A stretch of DNA of 64,000 bases from Scleromitrula shiraiana. Its lineage: Eukaryota > Ascomycota > Leotiomycetes > Helotiales > Sclerotiniaceae. A model generated the notes under the pieces. That model was not told where the DNA came from, ran no database searches, and saw nothing but the letters and a program-made list of their open reading frames with translations. The stretch spans positions 124,001 through 188,000 of the forward strand of contig JABELC010000006.1 in NCBI GenBank assembly GCA_028455995.1, written 5' to 3'. This document shows, one piece after another, positions 39,890-51,534 of the stretch (positions within the stretch are counted from its first letter, which is position 1; the number at the start of each line of letters is the position of its first letter). Made by a program: the position numbers and the translations under genes.

Positions 39890-41010
39890 TATACAAATAT
39901 ATATCGATTATCACAATTTTAATAAAGATATAATCAAAAATTGCTTTTTAATTCTTTTAATAAAAAATATATTTAAATAATTAAATAAAACAAAAATTTT
40001 TATAAAACTTAATATATTTACAATTTTTAATAAAGTTTATTTAAAAAAAAAAGATAAATAAAAAACTATATTTATCATTCAATATAGATTGTATAAATAT
40101 ATAATCGTTTTTTTAATTTATATAATACCTTAATTTATTTTCAAATCTTTATTAATAATTTTTTTTCTAACTTTTTTAACATCATTATTTCTATTTATCT
40201 TGATAATATTTTGATTTTTTTTATAAATAAATACAATTATAAAAACTATATATAAAAAATTTTAAAAAAACTTCACAAAATAAGCCTTCATTTTAATATT
40301 AACAAATACAAATTTAATATAATAAAAACAAAATACTTAAAATTGATTATATCTAATAACAAAATTTTTATAGATTTGAATAAAATTAAAATTATTATCA
40401 ATTAAAAAACTCTAACTCAATTAAAAAAATTACAAAACTTCTTCAAATTTGCGAATTTCTATTAACGATTTATTAAAAAATATTTTAAAATAATAAGTCC
40501 ATTAATAAACCTATTATAAAAAAATATCCTTTAATATTAATTTTCAATTTACTAAAAAACGTTTAAAAAATTAAAAACATTATTTATTTTTATTTTGATA
40601 TTTAAATATTATAGCTCAAATCTCAAAATAATTATAGAAATTGATATTTCTAATTAAGCTTTTAAAAGCGTATTATTATAAAAGCAATTTAATAACAAAT
40701 AATATCTAATAATCTATTTCTTATCTAAACATTTTTTATAAAAATATAATTACAATATCTATAATAAAAAACTATTAATTATAATAAAAACATTCAAAAA
40801 ATAAAGATTAAAACTAAAAAAAATAAATAATTTCAATATTTTATTAAACTATAAAAACTTTCAATATTTTATAATTATAAAACAATTCAATATTTATTAA
40901 ACATAATAAACCAAATTTTTAAATAAATTTAATTTCCACATTTATTATTAATCCAATATAAAAACAACCAAACTAGATATATTAAACCAATTTTTTAAAA
41001 AAAAAACTAA
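39890..41010 (+). pseudogene. Gypsy reverse transcriptase/RNase H remnant, element E
   Basis: Plus-strand reading across stops gives the gypsy order: YIDYHNFNKDIIKN, KIFIKLNI...YLKKKDK, QYRLYKYIIVFL, LNIFYKN and then an RNase H part with EIYDKELL-like and YKNFQYFI-like blocks. The YLDDIL catalytic block is recognisable only as FILIIF near 40.2 kb. Many glutamine and tryptophan codons have become stops. Non-functional. Confidence 0.7.
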
Positions 41011-43239
41011 TTTCTAAAAATATAAATAATAATTATATAAATCAATATTAATAAATTTTATTATAACTCAATAAAATAAATCTATATATTTTAAACTTAT
41101 TTAATCTAAATATAATCAAGAATTATTTTAAAAAGCTTATTTTAAATATTAAAACTTTAATTAATATAATTATTAATAAAACATATAAATAATCAAATAT
41201 TATTATATATATAATTTAAACAATTTAATCAAAAAAATTACAAATATAATTTCAAAAATTATTTAAACATTTATAATCAATCTTATTTGCAATTTACTTT
41301 ATACAAAAAAAAAAGATTTATTATAAAAAACAATTATTTATTTTTTTAAATAAAAAAACAATAATACAAATCTTTTATTATAATTACTTTATTTCATTAA
41401 CAAATTATTTAAATCATATAAAGTATATTAAAATAATTTAATATTCGTATATTTAAAAAAGTTTAATATAGAATATTATATGTTTTATAAAAAATTATTA
41501 TATTTATTTATATTTGAAAATTTCATATTTAACTCTTTAAAATTTATTATATTTTTTAAAAATATTTTATTATATTTAATTAAATATTGTTATTAATTAT
41601 ATTATATTTTTATTAAAATATTAATATTATAATATATTATATAAACATATTTTAATGATTATTAATTATTTAATCAAAATATATTATTTTATTTTTATTA
41701 TCTTTTTAAATATTATAAATTTAATAAATATTTTTATTTTTTAAATTTGAAATTTGTATAATATTCTTAATATTATAATAAATAATTAAAAAATTTAATT
41801 TATATTAATATTTTAAAAACAATTATATAAACAATTAAATATAACTTTATTATTTAATTTTATATTTCATTTATAAATAAATAATTAATTAAAAAATTTA
41901 AATTAAATAATAAAAATATATTTATATAATTTTATCGTTTTTTTATAAAATAATTAAATCAATTAATTATTATTAATTAAATTTATTTTAAATAACATTA
42001 TATTTAAATCAATTTTAATATCATTATTTTTCATAAATTATAAATTCAATCTTAAATTAAAAATAAAGCTTATTTTCTTTTTATAATTAATATTTATAAT
42101 ATAAAAAAAGAAATATTTATTTATAAATATATTAATAATATATTTTCAAAAAATTATTAATTTTTCATAAAAATCTTTAATATTAATATATAAAATTCAA
42201 TCTAAATATATTAATTATTAAAAAATTAACTATTTAAAATATAAAATAAAAAATATAATTTTTTTAAATATAAAAAATATCCAAATTATTTATTTAATAA
42301 TTAAACTTAATAATAAATATTATTTATATAAAATATTAACAATTTATTTTAATATATATCAATTAAAATTATTAAAAAAATCCTAAATATTTCTAATTTT
42401 TTATATATTATTTTTTATATTAATTTTAATAAACTTTTTTTTTAAATAATTTATTATTAATAAATTTTTTAATTCTAAATATAAAAACAATAATATCTTT
42501 TTAAAAAAAAATAATATAACAAATAATCATATTAAATAAAAATTCAAAAAAATATTAAATATCAAAAAACTAAAAAATAAAATATACTTTTTTAAAATTC
42601 AATAAAAAAATCATAATTCAATATTTATTTAAAAAAACTATATATAAAAATATAAAAACTAATTATATAATTTCTATAAATAATCTAAAAATATATTAAA
42701 ATATAAACTAACTTAATTTATAAAATAAAAATCTTTGAAAACTAAAATAAAAAATATATACAACTATCTAATTTTAAATTATTATAAAAATTTGCATTTA
42801 ATAAATAATTTAATTTCAAATTAATACAAATACTATATAAAATTAAATATAAAATATGATTTTTTTTATTTAATAAATATAATTAAAAAACATTAAAAAT
42901 ATCTATTTTATAAATAAAGTTTTATAATAAAATATAGTATATAAATTATATTAAATTAAATTATATTAAATTAAATTAAAATATATAAAAACGTATAAAA
43001 ACGTATAAAGATATAAAAAAACGTGTAAAAACGTACAAAAACATATAATAACGATATAATATCATTATAAAAATGATACTAATATTTACTTTTATCTATA
43101 AAAACAATATTAATATTTATTTTCATCTAATTTCTTTTTCTTATATAAAAATTATTTTATTTTAATTTAGTTTTTAAAGTACTACTATTTTATTTGCTCA
43201 CCTCTAATTAGCTAAAATATACAATTTAAAAATAGCAAT

Positions 43240-43369
43240 TATCATAATTTTAAAATTCTATACAAATATAGCTTTAAACCACAAAGCCGAAACCACTTCT
43301 ATATAATTGGCCTTCTTTAGCTAGCTTAGACTTAGTTCCTTATGAATCAACAACTTTACTACCTTGACA
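43240..43369. repeat. Element E right LTR
   Basis: 130 bp with RIP-altered start TATCATAATTTTAAAATTC and intact end ACCTTGACA, followed by ATATC. Confidence 0.88.
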
Positions 43370-44211
43370 ATATCATTATTAAAAATATAATAATAAATAT
43401 ATTTTAAAGTTTTAAATCAAATATATAATAAAAAAATCTTATTATTAAAATTGTTTTTGAGATTAAATCCGTTTTTAAATAATTTGCAAAGCTTATTATA
43501 TTCTTTAAGATTTTGATTTAAAAAAGAGTAATTTAAAAAAAAAAAATTTTTTTTTATTATATTGACTCAAAAAGAAAAATTAAGTAAAGATATTTATACA
43601 AATAATTAAAAAAAATATTATATTTTAATAAAGAGAATAAATTCTTTATTATTATATAAAAAGAAGATTAAAAAAAAAAAAGAAAAAAAAAGAAAATAAA
43701 TTATTATAAAATAATGAGAATTTATTTATTTTTAAAAGATATTCCTAAATTCTTATAGATTTTATTAATTTAAAAATAATAATATCTTTAAATAAAATCA
43801 AAGTTTTCAATATAATTTCTATAAATCCAAAAATAATAAATATATAAAAAAAATAAGAAAAAGAAATAAAAAAAAAATAATAAAAAAAATAATAAAAAAA
43901 ATCTTATCATCACTAAAAGTTTTTAAAAGTATTATAAAAATTGTTTAAAAATATCTTAAAAAAATAGAAATTAAAAGGTTGAAATATTAAAAAATTAAAT
44001 TTAAAAAAGCCGAGTTAAAAACATATATAATAAACACAGAAATTGTAATATCGCCTTAATACCTATATATTTTATTTTAATACTATATATTATTTTTAAT
44101 CAAAACGCTTTGCTAATATTTCAAATTCAATTCTAATTTTTTCAAAAATATTTCTATTATTATAATATTGCCTTAATATTTATAATATCTAATTTATATA
44201 ATATTAATTAA

Positions 44212-44370
44212 TATAGTTTTATTTTAATTAAATCATATAATTATAATATTATAATTTATATTATATATTTTTATTATTAATTTATTTATAATATAGATTA
44301 TCAAATCGTATATATATACGATTATGGTTATGTGCTTATCACATGCTACCTTGTGATCTATATCCCAACA
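44212..44370. repeat. Element B right LTR
   Basis: 159 bp, start TATAGTTTTATTTTAATT, end CCCAACA, followed by CTAAG and the resumed sequence of element D. Confidence 0.88.
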
Positions 44371-44375
44371 CTAAG

Positions 44376-46030
44376 AAAAGATCAAAACCTTAATATATTA
44401 TTATTAATGGTAATTTAATTTTATTAATATGTTTAATAAAATATATAATAAAAAGTACGATTTAGGCTGTATATAGAAAATAAAGACTTTAAAAAAATAT
44501 TACTAGATATTATAATATTATTAAATAATGAATATATTATATACTTAATTAAAGTCTTTTTATAAATAGATCGATTTCTTCCATCAAATAAATTAAATAT
44601 AATAAAGAAAAAGGAAATAAGATATATATAGAATTAAAAAAAAAGGAATTAGATAAATTAATAAAAATTAATGTATTTAAAGTAATAAAACAAAAAAAGA
44701 TTTTAACAAAAATAAAGATTTTTAAATATAAATAGATTAATAAACTTAAATATTTAAATATAAAAAATATATATAAAAAATCAAGGTTTATTATATAAAA
44801 TTTTAATAATACAGAAAAATATATTATATTTATATAATCCTTAATTATATAACATTTAACCCATCAATTAATATTAATAATTATAATTATCATAATAATA
44901 ATAGAAAACAATAATACATTTAGCATTTATTTATGCAATATCATTTAAACGTATATATAAACAAATTTAAAATTTGTACATTTTATCTTTATATATATAA
45001 TTCTAAAAATAAAATATTTATTAAAAATTATATTTTATATAATATAACTATTATATAAAATCCTAAAAATAAAAAATCATTAATTTAATATATATCTAAA
45101 TCATTATATTATAAAACTCAAAATAACGATATTAATATATAATCCTTATTTACTATATATATAAAAATAAGGATTTAAAATTATAACGATGTAAATCAAT
45201 AACACTTTAATTATCATTAATAAACAATTCATTCATAAAAAGAAACATTATTTAAAAAAAGTTAAATTCTTACATAAAAAACAAAAATAGTTAATTAAAA
45301 TATACCCATTTAAATTTAATAACAATTTAATATTATTAAAAAATTTAATAATTATAATAAATCAAAAACTTTAATATAAAAATATAAAGCAAATTAAAAA
45401 TATTAATATTAATATATATGAAATATATGGTAAACTTTAAAAAAATACAATATTAAAAAAGTAATACATTATATAATACATTTATGGCGTCTATATTGCA
45501 ATTTATTATTAACTTAAAACTTTATTTAATTTAATATAAATTATATAAAATACTAAATTAGATAATAAAAATATAAAAACATTTAATAAATATATATAAT
45601 AATAAAAAAAAAATCTTATTAAAAAACTTCGATTTATATTATTTAATTCTGATATTTTTTATATATATATATTTATTAATATTTTATATATTAATAATTT
45701 TAATTTATTATCCCAAATTAAATATATTATTATATTAATAAATAAAAACAAAAATGCAAATATTATATATTAATCTTTAATTAAATATAAATATATTATT
45801 TAGATTATATCAATATTAAAATTTTATATAATAATCCTTAATTTTAATATAATAATTATTATTAAAAATATAATCAATAAAATCTTTAATAATCATATTT
45901 TATTATTAATCATTTATACTAATTTATATTCCCTATTTTATTTATTAATTAAATTTAAAATAATAATTAAAAAACGATTTATAATCAATATTATAATATT
46001 ATATTAATTATATAAATATAAAAAAATTAT
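44376..46030 (+). pseudogene. Copia RT and RNase H remnant, element D
   Basis: The right half of D. Near 44.68-44.98 kb the plus strand reads blocks of a copia RT: FKYK-INKLKYLN, FNNTEKYIIF, then IYLCNII-TYI-TN, the counterpart of the RDITQAYTQS block. Near 45.69-46.03 kb it reads an RNase H-like stretch (LINKNKNANII, ILLLIIYTNLYSLFY), matching the copia ANIIHWSS and CTDSKSLYDCL region. RIP-type stops replace Q and W. Non-functional. Confidence 0.7.
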
Positions 46031-46502
46031 AAAAATATAATAGATTAATAATAATAATAATCTAATAAATATAATAATAAAGATAAAACTTTATTTAACA
46101 CTAAAAAAATTTATTAATATAAACAAAATATTAATAAAAATTAATAAATAAATTAAATATAAAAAAAGATTTTGAATTTTCTTTATTTATTTTTTAAAAA
46201 ATAACTAAATAATAATTAATTCTATTTATTCAATTTATATATAATTATTATAAAACAAAATAATAAAGATTATAATATAAAAAATAATAATAATACAAAA
46301 CAATAATAATATACAATCTAAATAATATTTATTTCAATCTAATTTTAAAATATTATATTATATATAAATAAATTATAAAGATTTTAAAATAATAAAAAAC
46401 TAAAAAAAACCTATTTTACTTTTATTTTATATAAATAATTCATAATTTTTATAAATTTCAACTTTTTATATATATAACTTTAAGTTTTCAAAAAATTGCC
46501 AA

Positions 46503-46661
46503 TATCTATATAATCAACACATAACTTTATATTACATATCTATTGAAAAAATATATACTTTTAATAGCGTATAACATTCTTTTTGATTTCCTTAAATAAA
46601 TAATACAATACTGATTGATACTATACTTGTATAGTTCCATACCCCCGGAGTCATATAAATA
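46503..46661. repeat. Element D right LTR
   Basis: 159 bp, exactly the length of the left LTR; followed by the ATTAT duplication. Confidence 0.85.
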
Positions 46662-46795
46662 ATTATATATAGTACTACTAGTATATTTAAAAGAATCATT
46701 GTTATTCTAGTATAAAAAAAAGAAACAAAAACTTTCTACTACTAGTAGTATCATATATTAAAAATATAACGATTTTATAAAAAAAAGATTAGCTA

Positions 46796-47788
46796 CTACT
46801 CGGTCAAATTAAAATTGAAGCACGCGCAAAATAAGTGAATCGCTTCAAAATCGACGATTTTGTACAAAACACCTCTTGCGCCGATGTAAATAAATCGATC
46901 ATTTATTTATAGAATTATTTAAGATATTCAAAATAGATTATTTTTATATTAAAATATCTACTATTAAAATTTAAAGATTAAATAATAATTTTAAAATTTA
47001 TAATATTTATTTAAATATAAAGTAAAAATCATATAAAAATACTATAATTTTAATTTGATTTAAATCAAGCAAATTACTATATTAGGAAATAATGAAGATA
47101 TATATGAATATATAGAAAAAAAAGCTTTCATTTGATATAAATATTATATATTAAAATGTAATATAATAGTCTTGAAAAGTCGAAGTTTTAAAGGTATTTT
47201 TAACTCTTTAAAATCTTTAAAAATCTTAATAATTCATTCAAATCAAAATTATATTAAATAATATTTTAATATAATAATTATGAGGATATAAACTATTATA
47301 TATAAGAATTTGAAGTAATTTTAATGATTTTTAAAAATCAAAATTAATATGATAATGCTTGATATTTAATGCTTATAAGCATTAAATATACCCTTTTTAA
47401 TTTTATTATATTATATCTTTTATATATTTTTAATATATATAATATTTATATTAAATAAAAGTTTTTCTTTTATATATTTATATATATCTTTATTACTTCT
47501 TAATATAATAATTTACTTGATTTAAATCAATTTAAAATTATAGTATTTTTATACGATTTTTACTTTATATTTAAATAAATATTATAAATTTTAAAATCAT
47601 TATTTAATCTTTAAATTTTAATAGTAGATATTTTAATATAAAAATAATCTATATTTAATATCTTAAATAATTCTATAAATAAATGATCGATTTATTTACA
47701 TCGGCGTAAGAGGTGTTTTGTATAAAATCGTCGATTTTGAGGGTTTTCGGCAATTGGCGCGTGCTTCAATTTTAATTTAACCGAGTAG
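46796..47788. mobile_element. Foldback element with about 280-bp inverted repeats
   Basis: CTACTCGGT at 46796 and ACCGAGTAG ending at 47788 begin long inverted arms (about 46796-47075 and 47509-47788) that match at most positions, including ACGCGC, CGACGATTTT and CGATGTAAATAAATCGATC blocks. TA flanks both sides (46794-46795 and 47789-47790), the target duplication of Tc1/mariner-type elements. The 430-bp centre has no coding capacity. A long-TIR MITE or foldback element is the best description. Arm differences are partly RIP-type. Confidence 0.8.
47362..47389. repeat. 28-bp perfect palindrome
   Basis: ATATTTAATGCTTA followed directly by its reverse complement, with no loop, near the middle of the foldback element. 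Confidence 0.85.
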
Positions 47789-48821
47789 TACTAACAAAAA
47801 TTAACTAACTTCAAAAATATATGATAAAATAATATAATATATAGAGACTAGCATCATACAGGAATCGTTCGACTTTTGTATAACATCAACCACGTTTAAA
47901 AATAGTTCTATCACTTAATGATTCAGGATATGACTAGTATAATTTGATTTGCTATCTCCGACAAATAATTCAGAACCTATTGACGACTCGGATCGTTTTC
48001 TAGAATCAGGTTGTAGCTCCTTTCTGAAGCTACCTTTAACCGTGTTGTCCTTGTCCATGTTCTTACAAATAAAGGGTTTGGTCAAAGAAATCTGGCAATC
48101 TATATCCAGTGCTGCCAAGAATCTTACGCCTGCTTTTAGCTTAATGGAAAGGTGTAACATCACTCTATATATGCTGTACTCTTAACTTTGAGAATACTAT
48201 GCATGAATGCGTAATATAATATGCCGCACTGTAAATTTAATTGAATATCATACTAGTATCTAAGTAGAACTAATTCAAAATGTTCCACAAGATCATTGAA
48301 ATCCTTAAGGCTTGACATCATCATCTCACCTGATCATACTTGACGGCTGGAATTTGTTTTTATCAAATAAAATTTTCAGGAACAATATTAGCATTGCCAC
48401 GGATGTATGTGAGCAGTTTGTAGGCTTGGAGCATGTTATTTTGTGTCGTTTCTCTCGGCGTTTGTGATTTATGTTATCTTCACAACACAAGATTACCCCT
48501 AGGCCACCTAAAAAAGGGATACATGAAATATTATGGGCGTTATAATCTTAATATCAGATAAGATATACCTTTTTTCCCCAGATGTTACATCTTTAGGACT
48601 CGATGGCGGCCCGAAATTAAACTACTTAGGCTTTGCATGTGAATCGAGCGTTCTCATGCGATCAGCGTGCAATGAAGAACTATTTAAGAAGAGATATCCC
48701 CAATTAAATCAATTCAAGATAATTTGAAAGTTTTCACTACAATTCCTATCTCTTCTTTTGGATATATGAGTTGTACCGGCGTTTATCAAAAGATTTAACT
48801 TTGAATCTTACCCTTTTTATC
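47789..48821. other. Region upstream of the prenyltransferase
   Basis: About 1 kb between the foldback element and the DMATS start. It must hold the DMATS promoter. A minus-strand frame at 47915-48163 is open but has no recognisable domain and may be a gene relic. Confidence 0.4.
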
Positions 48822-50174
48822 ATGGAGCCGTCGAACCAATATTCTGTCGCACCTTCCAGCAAAGATACTCACCCCATAGCTTGTTCAAATGCATTCCATA
48901 TGCTTGAGAAATATTGGATTTTTCCAGACTTTGATCAACACCAATGGTGGCAGCAGACGGGACCAATGTTGAGCAAGATGCTCTTCGATGCCAGATACAC
49001 CATCGATGCGCAATACCAATACTTGTGCCTCTATGCGCTGCACATTATCCCCTTTCTTGGCCCATTTCCAACTACCCACAGGACTGATATCTATAAGTCT
49101 TTGATCGGAGGATTAGGTTCGCTGGAACCTGCCATCAACTTTATTAAGGGAAAACGCGAGGTTCGAATCGTATTCGAGCCCACAGGCTTCATTGCTAGTA
49201 CCGGACGAGATTCATACAACCGGCTTACTTTGGATGTAGCACTCAACAGACTTAAGCAGCTGAACACCGAGACTGATCTGCACTTGTATCATGAGCTGGT
49301 GCAAGAATTGACTTTGAATGATCGTGAAGACCAGTCATCAGCATCCCAAACTGGCCTAGAATGTAAGACCCACCGGACTCAAAGTTTAATCGCACTAGAT
49401 CTCAAAGACGAGTCAATCGTTGTGAAGCTATATTTGTTTCCACTGCTTAAATCTTTAACTACTGGAGTCTCAGTGTCGGAACTTATGTTCAATTCCGTAC
49501 GGAAGGTTGATCCTCATGGAATACATAAAAGCTCTCTTCATATGCTGGAAGAGTTTCTGAAAAACTGTCCGTCTACCACATCGCTCTATTTCCTCTCCTG
49601 CGATCTCATTGATCCCAGCAAGACACGGTTTAAGATTTATATCTTGGACAGCAAACTTGGATTTCAAAGTGTAGCGCACCACTGGACTATGGGTGGATAT
49701 CTTACGAATCCTGAGACGATGAAAGGATTAGAGCTTCTTCGTAATCTTTGGGAGTTTCTCAATATTCCAGAGTCAATGGCCGAGAGCCAAGATCAGCCTA
49801 GTGGTACTTCAGCCCCAAATCCAGTCACTTTTAACTACGAAATTCGACCTGGCGAGCCTTATCCACAGCCTAAGATATATATTCCAGTTGCTGGTATGAA
49901 CGATATGGAGGTTTCACAGGCAATCTCCAAGTTTTTTCAATACATTGGTTGGAGAGATCATGCCGAATCTTATATTAAGGACTTAGCATCTTATCTATCA
50001 ACTTTCAGGTACTTCAATTTCTCATCTATATTATTTGCTATAAGTTTTAGTCACTGACTAGAGAAATGCTTTAGACCGGAGGATAATATCGTGGATAGTA
50101 CAGGTTTTCAAGCATGGTTGTCCTTCGCTTACACGGAAAAGAAAGGAGTTTATATGACAACATATTTTCACTAA
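48822..50174 (+). CDS. DMATS-type aromatic prenyltransferase, one intron
   Basis: Exons 48822-50008 and 50075-50174 give 428 residues, the usual family length. The 66-bp intron starts GTACTT, has a CTGAC branch point and ends TTTAG; splicing joins YLSTFR to PEDNIVDS and the product ends YMTTYFH. This is the ABBA-barrel fold of fungal dimethylallyl-tryptophan synthases, which transfer a prenyl group from DMAPP to an indole or other aromatic. A catalytic-type glutamate lies at E102 (SLEPAINF), a diphosphate-binding arginine at about R115 (VRIVFEP), and lysine/tyrosine pairs at KLYLFP (about 202-207) and FKIYILD. The ATG at 48822 is the first in frame with conserved sequence after it. Its neighbours to the right are broken biosynthetic genes, while this one looks intact. 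Confidence 0.9.
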
Positions 50175-51534
50175 TATCAAATGTCAATCGAGGTGATCAT
50201 AACTCAGCAGATATTACATATCTCTTCCTTCGTTAGTTTCTTTTCAATTTATGTGCTCCAACTTGCAATTGTGTAAATTATTTCTAAATTAGCGATGAAA
50301 TAAGGTCCGAATAGCAACATAGGGAGCTTGAAATATGTATCATCATCACCTATCATTATATATTCTCTTTATGAATCTTTAAGCCCTATCTTAAATAATA
50401 ACTTGCCATGGTTTGGCTCAAGAATTGCAACTTTAAGTTGCATGACAAGGGTATAAATGTGGTGGATGAAACCCATTACTTGTCATTCTGATACAGCGTC
50501 AGAGATGGAAAGGCCATTGGGGTAGATACAACTGAATGTACATTAATATCCGCAAACTTACAATGTTCCGTATTGATGCAATCGTATGAAGCCCTTCTAA
50601 ACTCATGCATTCCTGTGGTTGCATTGCATGAAGACACTCATGGGATGCAGCAAGACTAGGTGTTATTAGCTCACATACCAATTTCTGTCTGTTTTTATAC
50701 GACCATAATATTTCCAATAGAAACAGAATGATAAACACCAACCTTCAAACCTTTTAATGTAATCGTACACGTAAACGAACAATTGAATAGGAAGAATAGA
50801 CTTATTTTTGTTTGGATCATTCACCATAGGCCAGTGATTAATGGCAAGGAGTTTCGGGATTTTCCATGGGTGAGTAGAAACTGTGGACACTCATAGGTTC
50901 CATGTGTTGCGGGGCGGGTCGGCTGGTCAAGAACAGCCAAACTGTATCCTTGAGGAGGCGGGTTTGATGGGATATAGCTAGTTCTTGGTCTGTTTGGACC
51001 GGCTTGTACCCATGCGTTTCTTTGCGAGGCGGATTCGAAACGGCTGATAATCTGCAAGTACCACCCATCAAAGATACCGGTGGATTTCGATGAATCAAAA
51101 TTGATTCTAATTGTATGCAGACCTTCTATAATAAGTACACAGTGCATAGTTTCTGTACGGCAGACCTCATGCTAGTGAAAATTCAGATAATGGAATGAGG
51201 TCTACATTAATGCTATTAGAAGTGGGTACAATGTTGAAAGATCTGTCACATTTTCGCCATTAAAAGTAGGGTCATGTGAGAGATCTCATCTATAAGATAT
51301 CAGCTATGAGGTTTACTGCACTCAATCATGTATAAAATGGGATATTGATAACATCAACGTTCTTCGATACCCATGGCACCTTTTATCTAGACAACACAAC
51401 TTTTTCTATCCTCGCTACCGAAACTTATTCAATCTCCTCATTCAAGATGTGCAGATTCCGTCACAAGGTCCTATGGGTATATCTCATGATTCACTTTGTC
51501 AGTAACTCTTCCTTCCGCCCCCCATCAAGGTCCT
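50175..51534. other. Intergenic region with unrecognised frames
   Basis: About 1.4 kb between the DMATS gene and the Diels-Alderase-like relic. A minus-strand frame at 50821-51147 (108 codons) has ordinary-looking composition but no domain I recognise. It may be a further relic of the locus or chance. Confidence 0.35.

Larger units (their letters stand above)
36486..43369 (+). mobile_element. Ty3/gypsy retrotransposon E, nested in B
   Basis: 6884 bp with two 130-bp LTRs (36486-36615 and 43240-43369) starting TGTCACGGTTCTAAG and ending CCTTGACA. Target duplication ATATC at 36481-36485 and 43370-43374. The plus strand carries a gypsy RT/RNase H remnant at about 39.89-41.0 kb. The plus strand is nearly depleted of G, a strand-biased RIP pattern opposite to that of element B. 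An integrase could not be confirmed. Confidence 0.92.
23477..44370 (-). mobile_element. Ty1/copia retrotransposon B, nested in D, split four times
   Basis: Same family as copies A and C. LTRs are 23477-23635 and 44212-44370, each 159 bp, with CTAAG duplications at 23472-23476 and 44371-44375. It contains two TRIMs, copy C and gypsy E, each with its own 5-bp duplication. Subtracting those (393, 395, 6584 and 6889 bp) leaves about 6633 bp, as expected for the family. Segments 23.6-28.0 kb and 34.6-36.5 kb keep many Gs but almost no Cs on the plus strand, a strand-biased RIP pattern. Confidence 0.93.
18115..46661 (+). mobile_element. Ty1/copia retrotransposon D, host of the nested island
   Basis: Two 159-bp LTRs (18115-18273 and 46503-46661) start TGTTTGTATAGTC and, with RIP changes, TATCTATATAATC. 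Target duplications ATTAT lie at 18110-18114 and 46662-46666. The interior is split by element B at 23477-44370 (CTAAG duplication). Without B the element is about 7.65 kb. Plus-strand remnants are an Asn/Gln-rich gag-like part, integrase (left half), then RT and RNase H (right half), the copia order. It is saturated with stops and has very low GC, so probably one of the oldest layers. Confidence 0.9.

Noticed and set aside
5913..47788. Centromere
   Set aside because: Nested, AT-rich retroelements would suit a fungal centromere, but genes lie close on both sides and nothing in the sequence alone shows centromere function.
47915..48163. Minus-strand frame near the foldback element
   Set aside because: Composition is plausible for coding, but no domain or splice partner could be identified, so it is not called as a gene.
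50821..51147. Minus-strand 108-codon frame
   Set aside because: No family recognised; an alternative overlapping frame is equally open. Left as an unrecognised region.
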